From Amycolatopsis taiwanensis DSM 45107 (GTDB lineage Bacteria; Actinomycetota; Actinomycetes; Mycobacteriales; Pseudonocardiaceae): DNA of 64,000 bases. Made by a program: the position numbers and the translations under genes. This document shows, piece by piece, positions 50,175 through 58,510 of the stretch (the stretch's first letter is position 1; each line of letters starts with the position of its first letter). Location: contig NZ_JAFB01000014.1 of NCBI RefSeq assembly GCF_000519205.1, forward strand, positions 124,001 to 188,000. The letters are read 5' to 3'. A model generated the notes under the pieces. The model saw only the letters and a list, made by a program, of their open reading frames with translations, was not told where the DNA came from and ran no database searches.

Positions 50175-51668
50175 CTAGCGCGTCAGGTGGTCCGGCTGGG
50201 CGGCGGGCGCCGGCCCGCCGGAGCCCGCCCGGCGCCCGCCGGCGACGCGGACCTGGTTCCGGCCGCCCTCCTTAGCCTCGTAGACGGCGGCATCCGCGGC
50301 CTGCATGAGCGATTCGAGCGAGGTGCCGTGTTCGGGGTAGACGGCGACGCCGACAGAAGCGGTGCGGTTGACGATGGTGGTCAGCTCGCCCCGCTTGTCG
50401 GTGGTCGTGATGCGCAGGCCGGCGACGGCGCTGCGGATGCGTTCCCCGGTTCCGGTCGCGCCGGCGTGGTCGGTGTCGGCCAGCAGTACCAGGAACTCCT
50501 CGCCACCGAACCGGCCGACCACGTCGCTGGGCCGGGTCACGTCATTGAGCAGCTGGGCCAGGTTGTGCAGCACGTCGTCACCGGCGGGGTGGCCGTAGGT
50601 GTCGTTGATCCACTTGAAGTGGTCGAGGTCGATCATCAGCACGGCGAGCCGCTGACCGCTCGCCTTCACCGTCCGCGCGAGCGCGCGCTCGGCCGACTCG
50701 GTCCAACCGCGCATGTTGAAGACCTGCGTCTTCGGGTCGGTGCGCACGTCGTCCTGCAACTGGTCGAGCTCGGCCAGGCGGTTGAACACCACGGTCACCA
50801 CGGCCATGATCGCGACCGCCGGGGGCAGCACCACGAGCAGGACCGCGGTCACCGCGCCGAGCCCGATGGTGATCGCTTCCAGCAGGTTGTCGGCCTTGCT
50901 GCCGAGCACGTTGTGGATGGTGGGCCGGCCCGGGGTACTCAGCGCCAGGATGCCGCCGACGTACACGACCTGAACCGCCTCGAAGACGAGTCCGGCCACC
51001 ACCACGATGCCGAACTCGCGCAGCGAGCCGAGACCGCTCGCGCCCCAGTGCTGACCGCCCAGTGCCGTGAACGTGACCGAAGTGAGCGCGACCGACAGGC
51101 CATGTGAAATCGAGGAGAAGACGAAGTTATGCGGAGGGCGGCGCGCGATGAACCAGTGCTGTATGCGCAACAGCAGGACCAGCAATACGGAGAGGGTCAC
51201 CGGAAGAATAATCGCGGCCGGAAACGTCCACACTGCGGTGAGGTCGATCAGGACTGTGCGTGTCCGATTTCGTCGGCGTTCTTCCTGCCGCCGGGTTAAT
51301 TGGATATGCACGGTGGCGCCGGCGGCCAGGATCGCCAGTCCGACCCAATCATGGGTTTGCGGCATCTTGGCGTTGGCGGTGATGGTGAGGCCGATCGCCG
51401 TGATCGCCGCCATTTCCGATAGCAGGAGGTAGCCGATGAATCGCTTCGGTCGCCGCCACAGTGCCCATTGCCGCGGATGCCATTTGGGGTGCCGAAGCGT
51501 GCCCGCGCCGTTACCTCCCGGCGCTGCCGGCCCGGCGCCGGTGGCGGAGGGCGCTCGGCCGAGTTCGCTGCGTGTGCGATCCCCCTGCACGGGCTTATGG
51601 ATCCTTCCATTTCCACTTGGCGCACCGGGCTTGTGGTGGCGCGGTGACAGCGGCGGTAACAATGGCAC
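50175..51668 (-). CDS. membrane-bound diguanylate cyclase (GGDEF)
   Basis: The 497-residue protein has a basic cytosolic start and about seven to ten hydrophobic segments in residues 75-330. These form a membrane sensor resembling MASE-type domains. A C-terminal GGDEF domain follows with the active-site motif F-G-G-E-E-F-L-V-L-L. The R-P-S-D inhibitory-site motif lies five residues before it, so product inhibition is expected. It should synthesise cyclic di-GMP. GTG 51668 follows GAGGAGGT with ideal spacing. The four-hexapeptide array starts 183 bp away in the divergent direction. Confidence 0.85.
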   Translation of the reverse strand: MPLLPPLSPRHHKPGAPSGNGRIHKPVQGDRTRSELGRAPSATGAGPAAPGGNGAGTLRHPKWHPRQWALWRRPKRFIGYLLLSEMAAITAIGLTITANAKMPQTHDWVGLAILAAGATVHIQLTRRQEERRRNRTRTVLIDLTAVWTFPAAIILPVTLSVLLVLLLRIQHWFIARRPPHNFVFSSISHGLSVALTSVTFTALGGQHWGASGLGSLREFGIVVVAGLVFEAVQVVYVGGILALSTPGRPTIHNVLGSKADNLLEAITIGLGAVTAVLLVVLPPAVAIMAVVTVVFNRLAELDQLQDDVRTDPKTQVFNMRGWTESAERALARTVKASGQRLAVLMIDLDHFKWINDTYGHPAGDDVLHNLAQLLNDVTRPSDVVGRFGGEEFLVLLADTDHAGATGTGERIRSAVAGLRITTTDKRGELTTIVNRTASVGVAVYPEHGTSLESLMQAADAAVYEAKEGGRNQVRVAGGRRAGSGGPAPAAQPDHLTR

Positions 51669-51838
51669 TGCCTACCTCCTCTCCCCGGCGGTCGGCACCT
51701 ATAGGTAACATCCTTGGTACTCGCTGGAGTTCCGGACGAGTTGTACGCCAGGTATCATTCCATCGCGCCGGATGGGTCGTGTCGGCGGGACCATCGCGGT
51801 AAGCTACCGTTGCTTCGCCTATTGTGAGAACCTCGATC
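51669..51838. other. divergent region between diguanylate cyclase and hexapeptide array
   Basis: About 170 bp without a gene. It contains a perfect palindrome ACCTATAGGT (51697-51706), whose TATAGG could be a -10 for the leftward cyclase. No clear rightward promoter could be picked for the hexapeptide array. Confidence 0.35.
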
Positions 51839-51851
51839 GGAGGTGTTCTAA

Positions 51852-51872
51852 TTGTCCAGCCGTGACTTCTGA
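51852..51872 (+). CDS. micro-ORF 1 of 4: hexapeptide M-S-S-R-D-F
   Basis: TTG 51852 follows GGAGGT (51839-51844) by exactly 7 nt. Five more codons read TCC AGC CGT GAC TTC, then TGA. The in-frame codon immediately before the TTG is TAA (51849-51851), so this reading frame cannot begin earlier. It is the first of four near-identical units. Confidence 0.7.
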   Translation: MSSRDF

Positions 51873-51927
51873 TCCGCGCCAGCAGGTTTGGGTCCGTTCG
51901 TTTTTCTGACCGTGGGAGGTGCGCCCG

Positions 51928-51948
51928 GTGCGTAGCCGTGACTTCTGA
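51928..51948 (+). CDS. micro-ORF 2 of 4: hexapeptide M-R-S-R-D-F
   Basis: GTG 51928 follows GGAGGT (51915-51920) by 7 nt. Codons CGT AGC CGT GAC TTC then TGA. Its start lies 76 bp after the first unit's. Only residue 2 differs from the other members. Confidence 0.7.
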   Translation: MRSRDF

Positions 51949-52006
51949 TTCTTGCTGCTCAGTTCTCCCGTCCCCATATTCTGCCGCGATATGCGAGGTG
52001 TTCGTC

Positions 52007-52027
52007 TTGCCCAGCCGCGACTTCTGA
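52007..52027 (+). CDS. micro-ORF 3 of 4: hexapeptide M-P-S-R-D-F
   Basis: TTG 52007 follows GAGGT (51995-51999) by 7 nt. Codons CCC AGC CGC GAC TTC then TGA. Its start lies 79 bp after the second unit's. The arginine codon is CGC instead of CGT, a synonymous change. Confidence 0.7.
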   Translation: MPSRDF

Positions 52028-52081
52028 CCGCAGGTCACCGCTTGAGATGTTTCAGTCAGGCCCGTCGAGGAGGTGTACAAG

Positions 52082-52102
52082 GTGTCGAGCCGCGATTTCT
52101 GA
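52082..52102 (+). CDS. micro-ORF 4 of 4: hexapeptide M-S-S-R-D-F
   Basis: GTG 52082 follows GAGGAGGT (52067-52074) by 7 nt. Codons TCG AGC CGC GAT TTC then TGA. It encodes the same peptide as unit 1 through different codons at three positions. It ends 10 bp before the convergent MFS gene's stop codon. Confidence 0.7.
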   Translation: MSSRDF

Positions 52103-52111
52103 ACCGCCATG

Positions 52112-53320
52112 TCATACCTGAGCTTCTCGATTCTCGTGCCGCACGCGGGTCCACGAGAAGGCGACCGGGGCGCCGAGTACGACGCCCGCGGCGGCCGCGA
52201 TGGTGATGGCGGCGCCGGCCGAACCGGTCCACTGGGCCAGGACGCCGCCGATTGCCACGCCCACCCCTTGGGACACCCGCAGCCCGGTCCGGTACAGCCC
52301 GCCGGCCCCACCGCGTAGGTCGTTGGGCACCCAGGTGATGAAGGTGGCCCCGACCGTGACGATGTACGCCCCCGCGGCGCCCGCCGCGGCGAGGATGACC
52401 AGCGCCAGACCCAGCGACGGCTTGCTCGCGAAGGCGAGCAGGACGACCAGCGGAACGACCGCGAGCACCCCCAGCGCGGCCTTGCGAGCCTCCGCCGAGA
52501 CGTAGCGGGACAGCAGGAAGACGCCGACGATGAAGCCGAGCGGATCGGCGGCGAGCAGCCACCCGACCGCTTCGTCCGGCGCGCCGATCTCCCGCGCCAG
52601 TGGCGCCACCAGACCTTCCGGGATGACCGCCAGTCCGACCAGCCAGGACAGCCCCAGCAGCACCCGCAGGCGCCGCTGCGTGGCGACCCAGCGGATCGCG
52701 CCGAACCAGGTCCCGGTCCCGTCTCCCGCGGCCGGCCGCGCGAGCACCCACCGGTGCAGGGCGGCGGCGCTGATCGCGAACGTGATCGCGTCGATACCCA
52801 GCGCCCAGGAAGCACCCGTCGTGGTGACCAGTATTCCGCCGCCGGCGAGGCCGAGCAGTTGCGCGGTGTTCGTGGTGATCCCGCGGATGTCCTGGCTGCG
52901 CAGGTAGAGCTCGTCGTCGGTGAAGATCTCCCGGGTCAGCGCGTTCTGGGCGGCGTTGGACGGAGAGCCCGCCAGCCGGGCCAGCACGAGGAACCCGCAA
53001 AACGGCACCAGCGGTATGCCGGGGACCGCCATGGCACCCACGAACACCGCCTGGATCAGCGCGGTGACCACCAGCACGGTGCGCCGTGGGTACCGGTCGG
53101 CGAGGTGGCTCAGGCCCAGGCCGCCGGCCAGCGCGGGGAGGAAGGTCAGCGCGTAGGCGACCGCCCCCAGCAGGGCCGACCCGGTGCGCTCGTACACGGT
53201 CAGCGACAGCGCGACCGTGGTCAGCTGGTCGCCCAGCACGGACTGCGCCTCGGCGAGCCAGACCGTCCGGAACTCGTGGTTGGCGATTGTGGCCCGCATG
53301 GCCGGACGGGTCTTGGTCAT
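52112..53320 (-). CDS. MFS exporter (EntS/DHA3-like)
   Basis: The 402-residue membrane protein has about twelve hydrophobic segments and an E-A-Q-S-V-L-G-D-Q-L-T-T-V-A-L-S first helix typical of DHA3/EntS-type exporters. The loop 2-3 motif is L-A-D-R-Y-P-R-R-T. This branch exports siderophores, macrolides and similar compounds. It is convergent with the hexapeptide array and ends 9 bp from its last stop. GTG 53323 or ATG 53320 both fit; ATG is chosen. Confidence 0.8.
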   Translation of the reverse strand: MTKTRPAMRATIANHEFRTVWLAEAQSVLGDQLTTVALSLTVYERTGSALLGAVAYALTFLPALAGGLGLSHLADRYPRRTVLVVTALIQAVFVGAMAVPGIPLVPFCGFLVLARLAGSPSNAAQNALTREIFTDDELYLRSQDIRGITTNTAQLLGLAGGGILVTTTGASWALGIDAITFAISAAALHRWVLARPAAGDGTGTWFGAIRWVATQRRLRVLLGLSWLVGLAVIPEGLVAPLAREIGAPDEAVGWLLAADPLGFIVGVFLLSRYVSAEARKAALGVLAVVPLVVLLAFASKPSLGLALVILAAAGAAGAYIVTVGATFITWVPNDLRGGAGGLYRTGLRVSQGVGVAIGGVLAQWTGSAGAAITIAAAAGVVLGAPVAFSWTRVRHENREAQV

Positions 53321-53323
53321 CAC

Positions 53324-53730
53324 CGTTTCCCATCTCCCCCCAGTCGGTGAACGCGCTGGCCTACGCTCACAGACTCCTCCACCCGAACGTCTGGTTCCCG
53401 GCCTTCACCCAACCGGTAGGCGAGAACACCCTCAGTATGACGCTTACTGCATGAAGGCGACCAGTCACAGTCGGGCAGTCCCCGTCTTTGGGCCCATCCG
53501 GCCGCAGTAGGCGTGGCTCGAGCTACGACGAACGGCGGATTGCCGTGGCCGCGCTGACCGGTCCGGGGGGAATGTCCCACTGGTCATTGACGCAGCGCTC
53601 AGCGCAATCAGGCCACCGTTCGTCGTCGAGGGAGTCGCTGTCCACTCCGGACGGCGCGAAGACTGGGGCTGGCCGGCGGGAGCCCTCACGGCTGCGTCGG
53701 GGCCGGCCAGTGGGAGTGAGGAAGATGAAC
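53324..53730. other. intergenic region of about 400 bp
   Basis: No ORF is convincing. An 11-bp inverted repeat, ACGACGAACGG (53524-53534) and CCGTTCGTCGT (about 53622-53632), is separated by about 87 bp. It may have regulatory meaning for the divergent MFS and SDR genes, or may be chance. Confidence 0.35.
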
Positions 53731-54639
53731 ATGCAGTTGCGGGACTTGCAGGACCGGGCGGTCGTGGTGACCGGGGCGGGCCGCGGCCTCGGCGAGGCGT
53801 TCGCCACGCACCTCGCGCAGGCGGGCGCCGCGGTGGTCGTCAACGACGTCGACGAGGAGATGGCCTGGCGTACGGCGGAGAACATCCGCAAACACGGTGG
53901 CCGGGCGGTGGCCAGCGGCCACAGCGTGAGCGACCCGGCACAGGCGCAGGCGATCGTGGACCTGTGCGTCGCCGAGTTCGGCTCGATCGACGGGCTGGTC
54001 AACAACGCCGGGCTCAACTACGAGGCCCTGCCGTGGCAGGAGGAGCCCGACCGCGTCCGCGAACTCGTCGAGGTCAACGTGCTCGGCGTGATGTACATGG
54101 GGATCGCCGCCGTGAAGGCGATGATCGAGCAAGGGCGGGGCGGTGCGATCGTCAACGTGTCTTCGGGCGCGTCGCTCGGGCAACGCAAACTGGGCGTGTA
54201 TGCGGCGAGCAAGGGCGCGGTCGCGTCGCTGACATACTCGTGGGCGCTGGATCTGGAGGAGTCCGGCATCCGGGTCAACGCGATCTGCCCGCTGGCGCAC
54301 ACCCGGATGGTCTGGAAGTCCGAGCGCTCGTTGCGTGGCTGCCCGCCGGACCGTACGCCGTCGCGCATCGCGCCGGTGGTGTTGTTCCTGCTCTCCGACG
54401 CTGCCGAGGGGATCACCGGCCAGTTGATCAGGTGTAACGGTCCGCAACTGCACATCGTCGGACAACCGTATCTGAAGGCGCCGATCCTGGAACGCCAGGC
54501 GTGGGACGCCGAGACCGTGAGCCGGGCCTTCGACGAGATCTTCGGCGCCCACCTGGAACCGTACGGGCTGGAAAAGCGCGTCCCGCCACGTCTCCGCAAG
54601 TGGACGGAGGGTACTTCCACCCCGCTGCGCTCCGCGTGA
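53731..54639 (+). CDS. short-chain dehydrogenase/reductase (SDR)
   Basis: The 302-residue protein is an SDR with T-G-A-G-R-G-L-G, N-N-A-G, catalytic S in V-S-S-G-A, and Y-A-A-S-K. It has a 50-residue tail beyond the usual fold, resembling SDRs in steroid or beta-oxidation gene sets. ATG 53731 is chosen because GAGGAAG lies about 7 nt upstream. It is convergent with an acyl-CoA ligase, separated by 43 bp. Confidence 0.8.
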   Translation: MQLRDLQDRAVVVTGAGRGLGEAFATHLAQAGAAVVVNDVDEEMAWRTAENIRKHGGRAVASGHSVSDPAQAQAIVDLCVAEFGSIDGLVNNAGLNYEALPWQEEPDRVRELVEVNVLGVMYMGIAAVKAMIEQGRGGAIVNVSSGASLGQRKLGVYAASKGAVASLTYSWALDLEESGIRVNAICPLAHTRMVWKSERSLRGCPPDRTPSRIAPVVLFLLSDAAEGITGQLIRCNGPQLHIVGQPYLKAPILERQAWDAETVSRAFDEIFGAHLEPYGLEKRVPPRLRKWTEGTSTPLRSA

Positions 54640-54682
54640 CTGGATACTGTTGTGGACTGGTTTGCGTGGCGGTGCGGGGAAG

Positions 54683-56515
54683 TCAGGAGGGGGTGTAGAG
54701 GGCCTCGATGTCAGTGGCGTAGCGGGCGTTGATGATCCGGCGCTTGAGCTTGAGGGTCGGGGTGATCTCGCCGGACTCCGGGGTCCATGGCCGGGTGAGC
54801 AGGTGGTAGCGCTTGACCTGCTCGACCCGGGCCAGCCGGGAGTTGGCGGCCGCCACCGCGCGGTCGATCTCCGCGCGTACCTCGGGGTGGTTCGCCAGCG
54901 CCGCGGGATCGGCGGTGTCGATGCCGCGCGTGGCGGCCCAGCCCGGCAGGATCTCCTCGTCCAGCACGATGAGCGCGGTGACATAGGGGCGGTTGTTGCC
55001 GATCGCGACGGCCTGGCCGACCAGCGGGTGCTCGTTGAGCAGGCCCTCGATCCGCGTGGGCGCGATGTTCTTGCCGCCCGAGGTGATGATCAGTTCCTTC
55101 TTGCGGTCGGTGATGGTGACGAACCCGTCCTCGTCGATCGAGCCGATGTCCCCGGTGGCGAACCAGCCGTCGGCGTCGGTGGCGGCTTCGATCGAGCCGT
55201 CCTCGCGGAGATAACCAAGGAACACTAGAGGGCCGCGAACGAGTAGCTCGCCGTCCTCGGCGACCTTCACCTCGGTGTCGGCCACGACCTGACCGACCGT
55301 CCCGGCCCGGAAGGCGCGCTCGTGGTTGGTGGTCACTGCCCCGCTGGTCTCGGAAAGGCCCCACACTTCCCGGATTTCCACGCCCAGGCCGGCCATGAAG
55401 TACAGCACCTCCAGCGGCAGCGGGGCCGCCCCGCCGGAGCAGAAGCACAACCGGTCGAGCCCGAGCAACTGGCGCACCGGGGCGAGCAGCTTGGCGTCGG
55501 CCTCCTCGATTTTCGCCGTCAGCTCCTCAGGAACCGCTTCGCCCGCGTTGCGCAGCCGGTAACCGCGTTGCCGCAACTCGCTGGCCTCGAGCAGTGCGTT
55601 GCGCCGGTCCTCCGGCGCCGCGGCGAGCATGTTCTTCAGCGCGGCGACCATCTTCTCCCACACCCTTGGCACGCCGAAGAAGCCCTGCGGGTGCACGCGC
55701 GCCAGCGCCGCCGCGACGGTCGTCGGATCGGCCAGTGTGTGCACGTGACCGGCGTAGACGATCGGCATGTAGATCGAGATTTCGCGCTCGGCGATGTGTG
55801 CCAGGGGGAGGTAGGCGATGTTGGACATGTGCATCGGGCTCTGGTGCAGCTCCTGCACGGCATACGCCTCGTGAATGACGTTGCGGTGCGAGAGCACGAC
55901 GCCCTTCGGCTCGCCGGTGGTGCCCGAGGTGTAGATCATCGCCAGTGGGTCGTCGGGCCGGATGCCCGACCAGAACAGCTCGAAGACGTCCGGGTCCGCT
56001 TCGTGCGCTTCGGCGCCCCGCCGCCGGAGCTCGGCCAGGCTGACGAACCGGTCGTCGGGGGGCATCGCTTCGGCGTCGATCAGCACGACGTGCCCCAGCG
56101 CCGGGAGGGCGTCGAGTGCCGGTGCCCACCGCTTCAGTTCGTCCGTGCCTTGAAGCACCACCACCCGCGCGGCACTGTGCCGGGCGACGTAGTGGATCTG
56201 GTCCGGACTGAGAGTGGCGTACGCGGTGCAGGAGATCGCGGCCAGGTGCGCGGCGGCCAGGTCCACGACGAGGTGGTCGGGGGTGCTCGGCGCCATGATC
56301 AGCATCCGGTCTCCCCGGCCGAGACCGAGTCCGGCCAGCCCGCGGGCGGTGAGTGCGATCTCGTGCCGGAGCTCGGCCCAGGTGAGCGTCGGCCGGGTTT
56401 CGTCGTCCAGTGAGGTCAGCGCCGGAAGTTCGCCGTATTCGGTGGCATTCCGGCGCAGCAGCGCGGGAATCGTCTGGCCTTCGACCTTGCTCGCGACGGA
56501 CGGCTGGGTGGACAT
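54683..56515 (-). CDS. long-chain fatty acyl-CoA synthetase (AMP-dependent)
   Basis: The 610-residue protein is an adenylate-forming enzyme. P-loop Y-T-S-G-T-T-G-E-P-K-G is motif A3, and G-W-F-A-T-G-D-I-G is A7. The A8-type D-R-K-K-E-L-I-I-T-S-G-G-K-N-I region follows, with a C-terminal catalytic lysine in T-L-K-L-K-R. It resembles FadD15-type ligases that activate long-chain fatty acids with CoA. ATG 56515 follows GGGAGG. Palindromic sequence upstream suggests repression by a fatty-acid-responsive regulator not seen here. Confidence 0.85.
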   Translation of the reverse strand: MSTQPSVASKVEGQTIPALLRRNATEYGELPALTSLDDETRPTLTWAELRHEIALTARGLAGLGLGRGDRMLIMAPSTPDHLVVDLAAAHLAAISCTAYATLSPDQIHYVARHSAARVVVLQGTDELKRWAPALDALPALGHVVLIDAEAMPPDDRFVSLAELRRRGAEAHEADPDVFELFWSGIRPDDPLAMIYTSGTTGEPKGVVLSHRNVIHEAYAVQELHQSPMHMSNIAYLPLAHIAEREISIYMPIVYAGHVHTLADPTTVAAALARVHPQGFFGVPRVWEKMVAALKNMLAAAPEDRRNALLEASELRQRGYRLRNAGEAVPEELTAKIEEADAKLLAPVRQLLGLDRLCFCSGGAAPLPLEVLYFMAGLGVEIREVWGLSETSGAVTTNHERAFRAGTVGQVVADTEVKVAEDGELLVRGPLVFLGYLREDGSIEAATDADGWFATGDIGSIDEDGFVTITDRKKELIITSGGKNIAPTRIEGLLNEHPLVGQAVAIGNNRPYVTALIVLDEEILPGWAATRGIDTADPAALANHPEVRAEIDRAVAAANSRLARVEQVKRYHLLTRPWTPESGEITPTLKLKRRIINARYATDIEALYTPS

Positions 56516-56554
56516 CTTTGGCCTCCCTGGAGACGGTTACTCCGGATGGAACCA

Positions 56555-56579
56555 CCGTAAGTGGTGCTTACCATTACGG
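56555..56579. promoter_or_regulatory. nested inverted repeats upstream of the acyl-CoA ligase
   Basis: GTAAG-TGGTG-CTTAC (56557-56571) is a perfect inverted repeat. It is overlapped by CCGTAA (56555-56560) and TTACGG (56574-56579) arms 13 bp apart. It lies 40 bp upstream of the ligase start and 43 bp before the next rightward gene, so it may control both. Confidence 0.5.
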
Positions 56580-56621
56580 GAAGCCGAAAGCGCCAGGAAG
56601 CCGAAGGGGAGGTACACCGCC

Positions 56622-56966
56622 ATGGACCAACCAGACTATTGGCTCCGGCTCGAGTACCGGATGTGCCGAGAACTGGCACGATTCGAAGACGACCGTCTCC
56701 GCCATCTGTGGTGCGACGGCATTGTTCCCGAAGCGTTCGATCTTCGCGGCGAGCAGCCCCGCATACGTGGACGTGCGTGGATCGGTGATGGCGAAGGCAA
56801 GCAAGAACAGTGGGACTTCACGCTTCTCCTCGATCGAGCCGCCGCATCCTGCGAGGATCTCGACTGGTCAGCCCTGCTGCCCGACGAGGACCTGACGGGT
56901 TGGCTCACACCCGACTTGGAAACCAAGACCCTGACCATCGCTTTAGGCTCCGCAAGCCAAGGCTGA
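56622..56966 (+). CDS. hypothetical protein
   Basis: The 114-residue product has no recognised domain, signal or membrane segment. It is acidic, with Trp-rich strands such as W-L-R-L-E-Y-R-M and Q-W-D-F-T-L-L-L. ATG 56622 has a strong GGGGAGGT upstream. It is divergent from the acyl-CoA ligase, with nested palindromes between. No function can be assigned. Confidence 0.55.
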   Translation: MDQPDYWLRLEYRMCRELARFEDDRLRHLWCDGIVPEAFDLRGEQPRIRGRAWIGDGEGKQEQWDFTLLLDRAAASCEDLDWSALLPDEDLTGWLTPDLETKTLTIALGSASQG

Positions 56967-57077
56967 GCATTCATGAAAGGGCCGCCGGCTCATTGGGAAA
57001 TTCACTGCCTGACAGTGGTTTCAAACGTGATGACAGGCCAAGGCGGAGGTCGCCGCCGGCGGCGTTAGGGTTCCGGT

Positions 57078-57692
57078 GTGTCGAGAAGCGGGGGCGTCAG
57101 CCTGGGAGTGGCGGCTGCGCGCCGTCTGGTTGAACTTGGTTGCTGCGAGATCGCGCCGGGGTTGACCGACGCGGAGTTCGCCCGCATCGAAGGCGAACAT
57201 GGGTTTGAGTTCGCCGATGATCACCGAGCGTTCCTCGCGGCGGGTTTGCCGATGAACCGCCCTTTCGAACCGGAGCCGGGGGTCATTCACGCCTGGGAGA
57301 AGCCGTGGCCGGAGTGGCGTGGCGGTGATCCCGAGGAACTGCGTAAACAGCTCAACTGGCCGGTTGAGAGCATATTGTGGTCGGTTGAGACCAATGGGCA
57401 TTGGGTTGGTGCCTGGGGTGCGCGGCCGGACACACCTGAGGCAGCGGTGGCGGTGGCTCGGCGTTTGCTGGCGGACGTGCCCAGAATGATTCCGATCTAT
57501 GCGCATCGGTATCTGCCGGCAGGACGCGGCACGTTCGGACACCCGGTCCTGTCCATATGGGGAACGGACATCATTTACTACGGGACTGACCTGGCCGACT
57601 ACGTCAATTACGAGTTCGAGGAACCCCGGCCCGAACACCCGGAGGACTGGTCACCGCACGCCACCGTGTCGTTCTGGCGCGACTACCTGTGA
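57078..57692 (+). CDS. hypothetical SUKH/SMI1-like protein
   Basis: The 204-residue protein begins with a helix and a G-L-T-D-A-E-F-A-R-I-E-G-E-H-G-F-E-F-A-D-D-H-R segment. This resembles the start of SUKH/SMI1-KNR4 proteins, often immunity proteins against toxins. The middle and end (L-S-I-W-G-T-D-I-I-Y-Y-G-T-D) also fit. No toxin gene is beside it. The family assignment is tentative. Confidence 0.5.
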   Translation: MSRSGGVSLGVAAARRLVELGCCEIAPGLTDAEFARIEGEHGFEFADDHRAFLAAGLPMNRPFEPEPGVIHAWEKPWPEWRGGDPEELRKQLNWPVESILWSVETNGHWVGAWGARPDTPEAAVAVARRLLADVPRMIPIYAHRYLPAGRGTFGHPVLSIWGTDIIYYGTDLADYVNYEFEEPRPEHPEDWSPHATVSFWRDYL

Positions 57693-57728
57693 TCGCACAG
57701 TCAAATTGTCAGTGGAAGGGAATGGCGT

Positions 57729-58453
57729 TCAGCGTTGTGCCTTTGTGCTCGATACTCGGCAGTCGTCGCACCAGGAGCAGTAGATGATCCCGCCGAAGTC
57801 GAGGGGCTCGAACGGGCTTCGGGTGCTGTCCAGGAAAGCCATGAACGGCATGGCGTTTCGGCATTCGGGGCATCGTGGATGGTTGTCCGGGCGGTGCCAT
57901 CGAGGTAATCCGCCAACTTGGTGCATGGTCTCTTCACCCAGGGCGCGAAGACTCACTCCTCGCTGGTTGGGATGTTGTTCGAGAACCAATCGCCGACCAG
58001 GTGTGGGCTCTCTCCGGCGTCGGCCACGAAACCCATGAACGCCGGCTGATGACTTGCCCTGCCTTCCCGGTCGGGGAGCCCTCCGGCGAGTTCGACGAGC
58101 ATCTCCCAGGTAGGCTGATCGAGGTCCTCGCGGAAGGAACGCACGCGGTCCAAGGCGTAGCCGGTCCGGACCAGGGCCAGTTGGTGCAGCGCGTCCAGTT
58201 CGCCTGCGCTGCGCCAAACTTCGGTGAGTTCGTCGACGGTGCGATCGGAAGCGCCGGATCTCAGGCCCTGTTGTACGTGTTCATTGCCGATTTGATCCTG
58301 GAACGGGCGCAAGCGCTCGGGCGTGTAGACCGCCATTTCGTAGCGCACATTGGACACTGGCGACTTGGGCTCGCCGATGGCCAGGTAGTCGGCGATGAAG
58401 CCGTCGAGTAGTTCGTCGGGAAGCCAGGGGACCAGACGTGCCGCCGAGCGCAA
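57729..58453 (-). pseudogene. frameshifted gene with C-terminal zinc-ribbon-like region
   Basis: Two minus-strand frames adjoin. One (58453 to 57953) encodes a charged helical protein ending N-N-I-P-T-S-E-E then a stop. The next frame continues V-S-L-R-A-L-G-E-E-T-M-H-Q-V-G-G-L-P-R-W and ends with C-P-E-C and C-S-W-C pairs (57729). The second part lacks a credible start except ATG 57926. Together they look like one protein of about 240 residues, related in its C-terminal half to DUF1963-type proteins, split by a one-base change near 57955-57975. Confidence 0.5.
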
Positions 58454-58510
58454 GGTACTCAGCCACGTGCCGGTGCTCGGTAGTGAGGAGCCGGACGCCG
58501 CTGGGGCGGT

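Noticed and set aside
51852-52102. S-R-D-F units as iterons or protein-binding direct repeats
   Set aside because: The periods 76, 79 and 75 bp are not helical-phase multiples. The conserved part is tied to start, stop and Shine-Dalgarno, which a DNA-binding repeat would not need. Kept as micro-ORFs.
51852-52102. Hexapeptides as attenuator leader peptides
   Set aside because: There is no gene downstream on the same strand; the next gene is convergent. Amino acids typical of biosynthetic leaders (runs of one residue) are absent.
53524-53632. 11-bp inverted repeat in the 53324-53730 gap as a mobile element end
   Set aside because: Only 87 bp lie between the arms, with no ORF and no flanking duplication. 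Chance or regulatory use is more likely.
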